Of a stretch of 16,242 nucleotides of DNA, positions 14,699-16,242 are shown one piece after another (positions within the stretch are counted from its first letter, which is position 1; each line of letters begins with the position of its first letter). The DNA comes from CAZGAH01 sp964523295 (lineage in GTDB: Bacteria > Desulfobacterota > Desulfovibrionia > Desulfovibrionales > Desulfovibrionaceae). The notes beneath the pieces are model-generated. The model was not told where the DNA came from. It worked only from the letters and a program-made list of their open reading frames with translations, and did not search any database. The DNA lies in the NCBI GenBank assembly GCA_964523295.1, contig CAZGAH010000095.1, positions 1 to 16,242 of the forward strand, in the 5' to 3' direction. The position numbers were made by a program, and so were the translations under genes.

Positions 14699-16242
14699 TC
14701 ATTTTTCAGCATACCGCGAGCGTAGGGTTGCCTCGACGGTCTGGACAAGGGTGTCCATCTCCACGGGCTTGGCCAGGTAGCCGTTCATGCCGGCGCTCAG
14801 GAACCGCTCCCTGTCGCCAGCCATGGCATAGGCCGTCAAGGCGATTATCGGGATGTCGGCCTTGACGGCGCCGGCCTCGCCGGAGCGGATGCGTCGGGTG
14901 GCCTCGACGCCGTCCATGATCGGCATCTGCACGTCCATGAGCACGAGGTCGTAATTGCCGTCTCTGAAGACCTCCAGGGCCTCCTGCCCGTTCATGGCGA
15001 CGTCGACGACCCAGCCGGCCTTTTCCAGTTGCCTGGCAACGACCATGGCGCTCATGCGGTCGTCCTCGGCAAGCAGGATTTTTCGGCCACTGCGGGGCGT
15101 TGTCGGCATGTCGAGGGCAGATGATTCGGGCGCCGTGCTCGCTGCCTCGACGCCAAAGGGAATGCACGCATGGATGGCCGAGCCAACGCCCTCCTCGCTT
15201 TCGACGCACAGGGACCCGTTCAGGAGGCGCACCAGACGTTTGACGATGGAGAGACCGAGGCCGGCGCCCTGGAATTTCCGGGTGTAGCTCCCGTCGACCT
15301 GGGTGAAGGGTTCGAAGAGAGCATCGAGCTTGTCGTCAGGGATGCCGATCCCGGTGTCGACAACGGAGAACAGAAAAAGGCGTTTTCCCGCCCGTTGCGC
15401 GCGGAGGCAGCAGACTTCGAGCGCGACCTCGCCCCGGGATGTGAACTTCAAGGCATTGCCGACCAGGTTGTTGAGCACCTGTTGTAGTCGGTTCGCATCG
15501 CCCACAAGACTCTCCGGCAGGTCCGGCTCGAGCCGAAAACGCAAGGCGATCCCTGCCTGGTCCGCAGCCGGGAAGAACAATTGCTCCACCGCGTTCACGG
15601 TTTCGTGCAGATTGAAGGGCTCGCTGGCAATGTCCACCTTGCCGGCCTCGATCCGCGAGAGGTCGAGAATGTCGCTCATCAACCGTGTCAGCCGCCTGCA
15701 CGACTGCAGGGCCATGCCGATGTACCCGGCCTGTTCGGGCGTCCGGGCAGTTGCGTCCATGAGCTGCAGCACGCCCATGATACCGTTCATCGGCGTACGC
15801 AACTCGTGGCTCATATTGGCCAGAAACTCGTTCTTGGCCCTGCTGGCAGCCTCGGCCTGCTCCTTGGCCGCCTGCAGGTCCTGCAGAGTCTGCATGCGCT
15901 CGGTGACATCATCGAAAATCGCGACGACCTCGCCGGTCGGGAGCCTGTAGATGCGGTTCTCGCTCCAGCCCTGCCGCAGGTGGTCCTGGTAGAAAAACGG
16001 GGGGATGTGCTCACCCTGCCCCGTGGACCAGACCCGTTGCAGGTCGGCCAGAAATCCGGCTCGCTTCAGGGAGGGGAAAAGGTCGAGCAGCCGGCGTCCG
16101 ACGGCCTGCTCCCGGGGCAGTTTCGTGATCATCTCGGCCATGGCGTTTAAGTCACGGATCACGAAATCCTGTCCGTTGTCGACGGCCTCGTACACGGCCA
16201 CGCCGCTGCTCATGTGCTCGAACAACTCCCGGAGACGATGCT
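14699..16242 (-). CDS. Hybrid sensor histidine kinase/response regulator, 5' end cut by window
   Basis: A two-component hybrid kinase whose reading frame runs off the right edge (HRLRELFEHMSSG... at the edge), so the true start and any sensor or membrane part lie outside. Counting from the TTG codon at 16225, a PAS domain covers about 1-110 and a short coiled coil 111-132. The dimerisation/phosphorylation box NEFLANMSHELRTPMNGIMG has the phospho-accepting His140. The ATPase domain has NNLVGNALKFT (252-262), DTGIGIP (290-296) and GAGLGLS (320-326). A C-terminal receiver domain (381-505) has the acidic Glu387/Asp388/Asp389, phospho-acceptor Asp431 in LMDVQMP, Thr464 and Lys486. It could pass phosphate on to an Hpt protein or act alone. 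The signal is unknown. It is separated from the glutamate dehydrogenase gene by 249 bases, so a shared operon is uncertain. Confidence 0.93.
   Translation of the reverse strand, partial: HRLRELFEHMSSGVAVYEAVDNGQDFVIRDLNAMAEMITKLPREQAVGRRLLDLFPSLKRAGFLADLQRVWSTGQGEHIPPFFYQDHLRQGWSENRIYRLPTGEVVAIFDDVTERMQTLQDLQAAKEQAEAASRAKNEFLANMSHELRTPMNGIMGVLQLMDATARTPEQAGYIGMALQSCRRLTRLMSDILDLSRIEAGKVDIASEPFNLHETVNAVEQLFFPAADQAGIALRFRLEPDLPESLVGDANRLQQVLNNLVGNALKFTSRGEVALEVCCLRAQRAGKRLFLFSVVDTGIGIPDDKLDALFEPFTQVDGSYTRKFQGAGLGLSIVKRLVRLLNGSLCVESEEGVGSAIHACIPFGVEAASTAPESSALDMPTTPRSGRKILLAEDDRMSAMVVARQLEKAGWVVDVAMNGQEALEVFRDGNYDLVLMDVQMPIMDGVEATRRIRSGEAGAVKADIPIIALTAYAMAGDRERFLSAGMNGYLAKPVEMDTLVQTVEATLRSRYAEK

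Overview
The window is a GC-rich bacterial chromosome segment that appears in a draft assembly, with one run of 10 Ns. The organism is Gram-negative, because a LolA-type lipoprotein carrier and a periplasmic phosphate-binding protein are present. A sulfate-reducer-like member of Desulfobacterota (Desulfovibrionales) is my best guess, from the small PstS, the zinc-ribbon/PilZ protein and the roughly 1000-residue NAD-glutamate dehydrogenase. That is impression only; no marker gene is present.

Layout. (1) 1-1340 is visibly AT-richer. It holds no intact gene but carries, on the minus strand, the ruins of a DUF4338 plus ISAs1-type transposase gene with a frameshift, stop codons and an internal deletion. 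(2) 1472-4852, minus strand: a compact high-affinity phosphate transport operon pstS-pstC-pstA-pstB with translational overlaps and no phoU. The N run lies inside pstS, but the two contig ends share 3 bases, and joining them restores an intact 280-residue reading frame. (3) 4857-4957 is the pstS leader, containing its ribosome binding site and a possible promoter. A perfect 101-bp copy lies at 9118-9218 with no pstS after it. (4) Between the two copies, on the minus strand, are gadC (glutamate/GABA antiporter) and gadB (glutamate decarboxylase), followed by a strong hairpin and preceded by about 1.1 kb of mostly AT-rich non-coding DNA. (5) 9644-11406, plus strand: a protein with three zinc ribbons and a PilZ domain, overlapping by ATGA with a lolA-like gene. 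(6) 11441-14449, minus strand: a large NAD-dependent glutamate dehydrogenase, convergent with lolA. (7) 14699 to the right edge, minus strand: a hybrid sensor kinase truncated by the window.

Function. GadC imports glutamate and exports GABA while GadB consumes a proton in each decarboxylation. Together they form the classical amino-acid-dependent acid-resistance couple. The glutamate dehydrogenase provides an alternative fate for glutamate (2-oxoglutarate, ammonium and NADH). PstSCAB imports phosphate.

The most striking structural observation is that the gad pair sits between two identical copies of the pst leader. The copy next to pstS has the original downstream junction and the distal copy adjoins the DNA that precedes the PilZ gene. 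This is the pattern expected if a roughly 4.2-kb gad segment was inserted in front of pstS with duplication of the leader, or if a circular molecule integrated by one crossover. An assembly error cannot be excluded from sequence alone. I did not find a clearly undescribed defence or signalling system.
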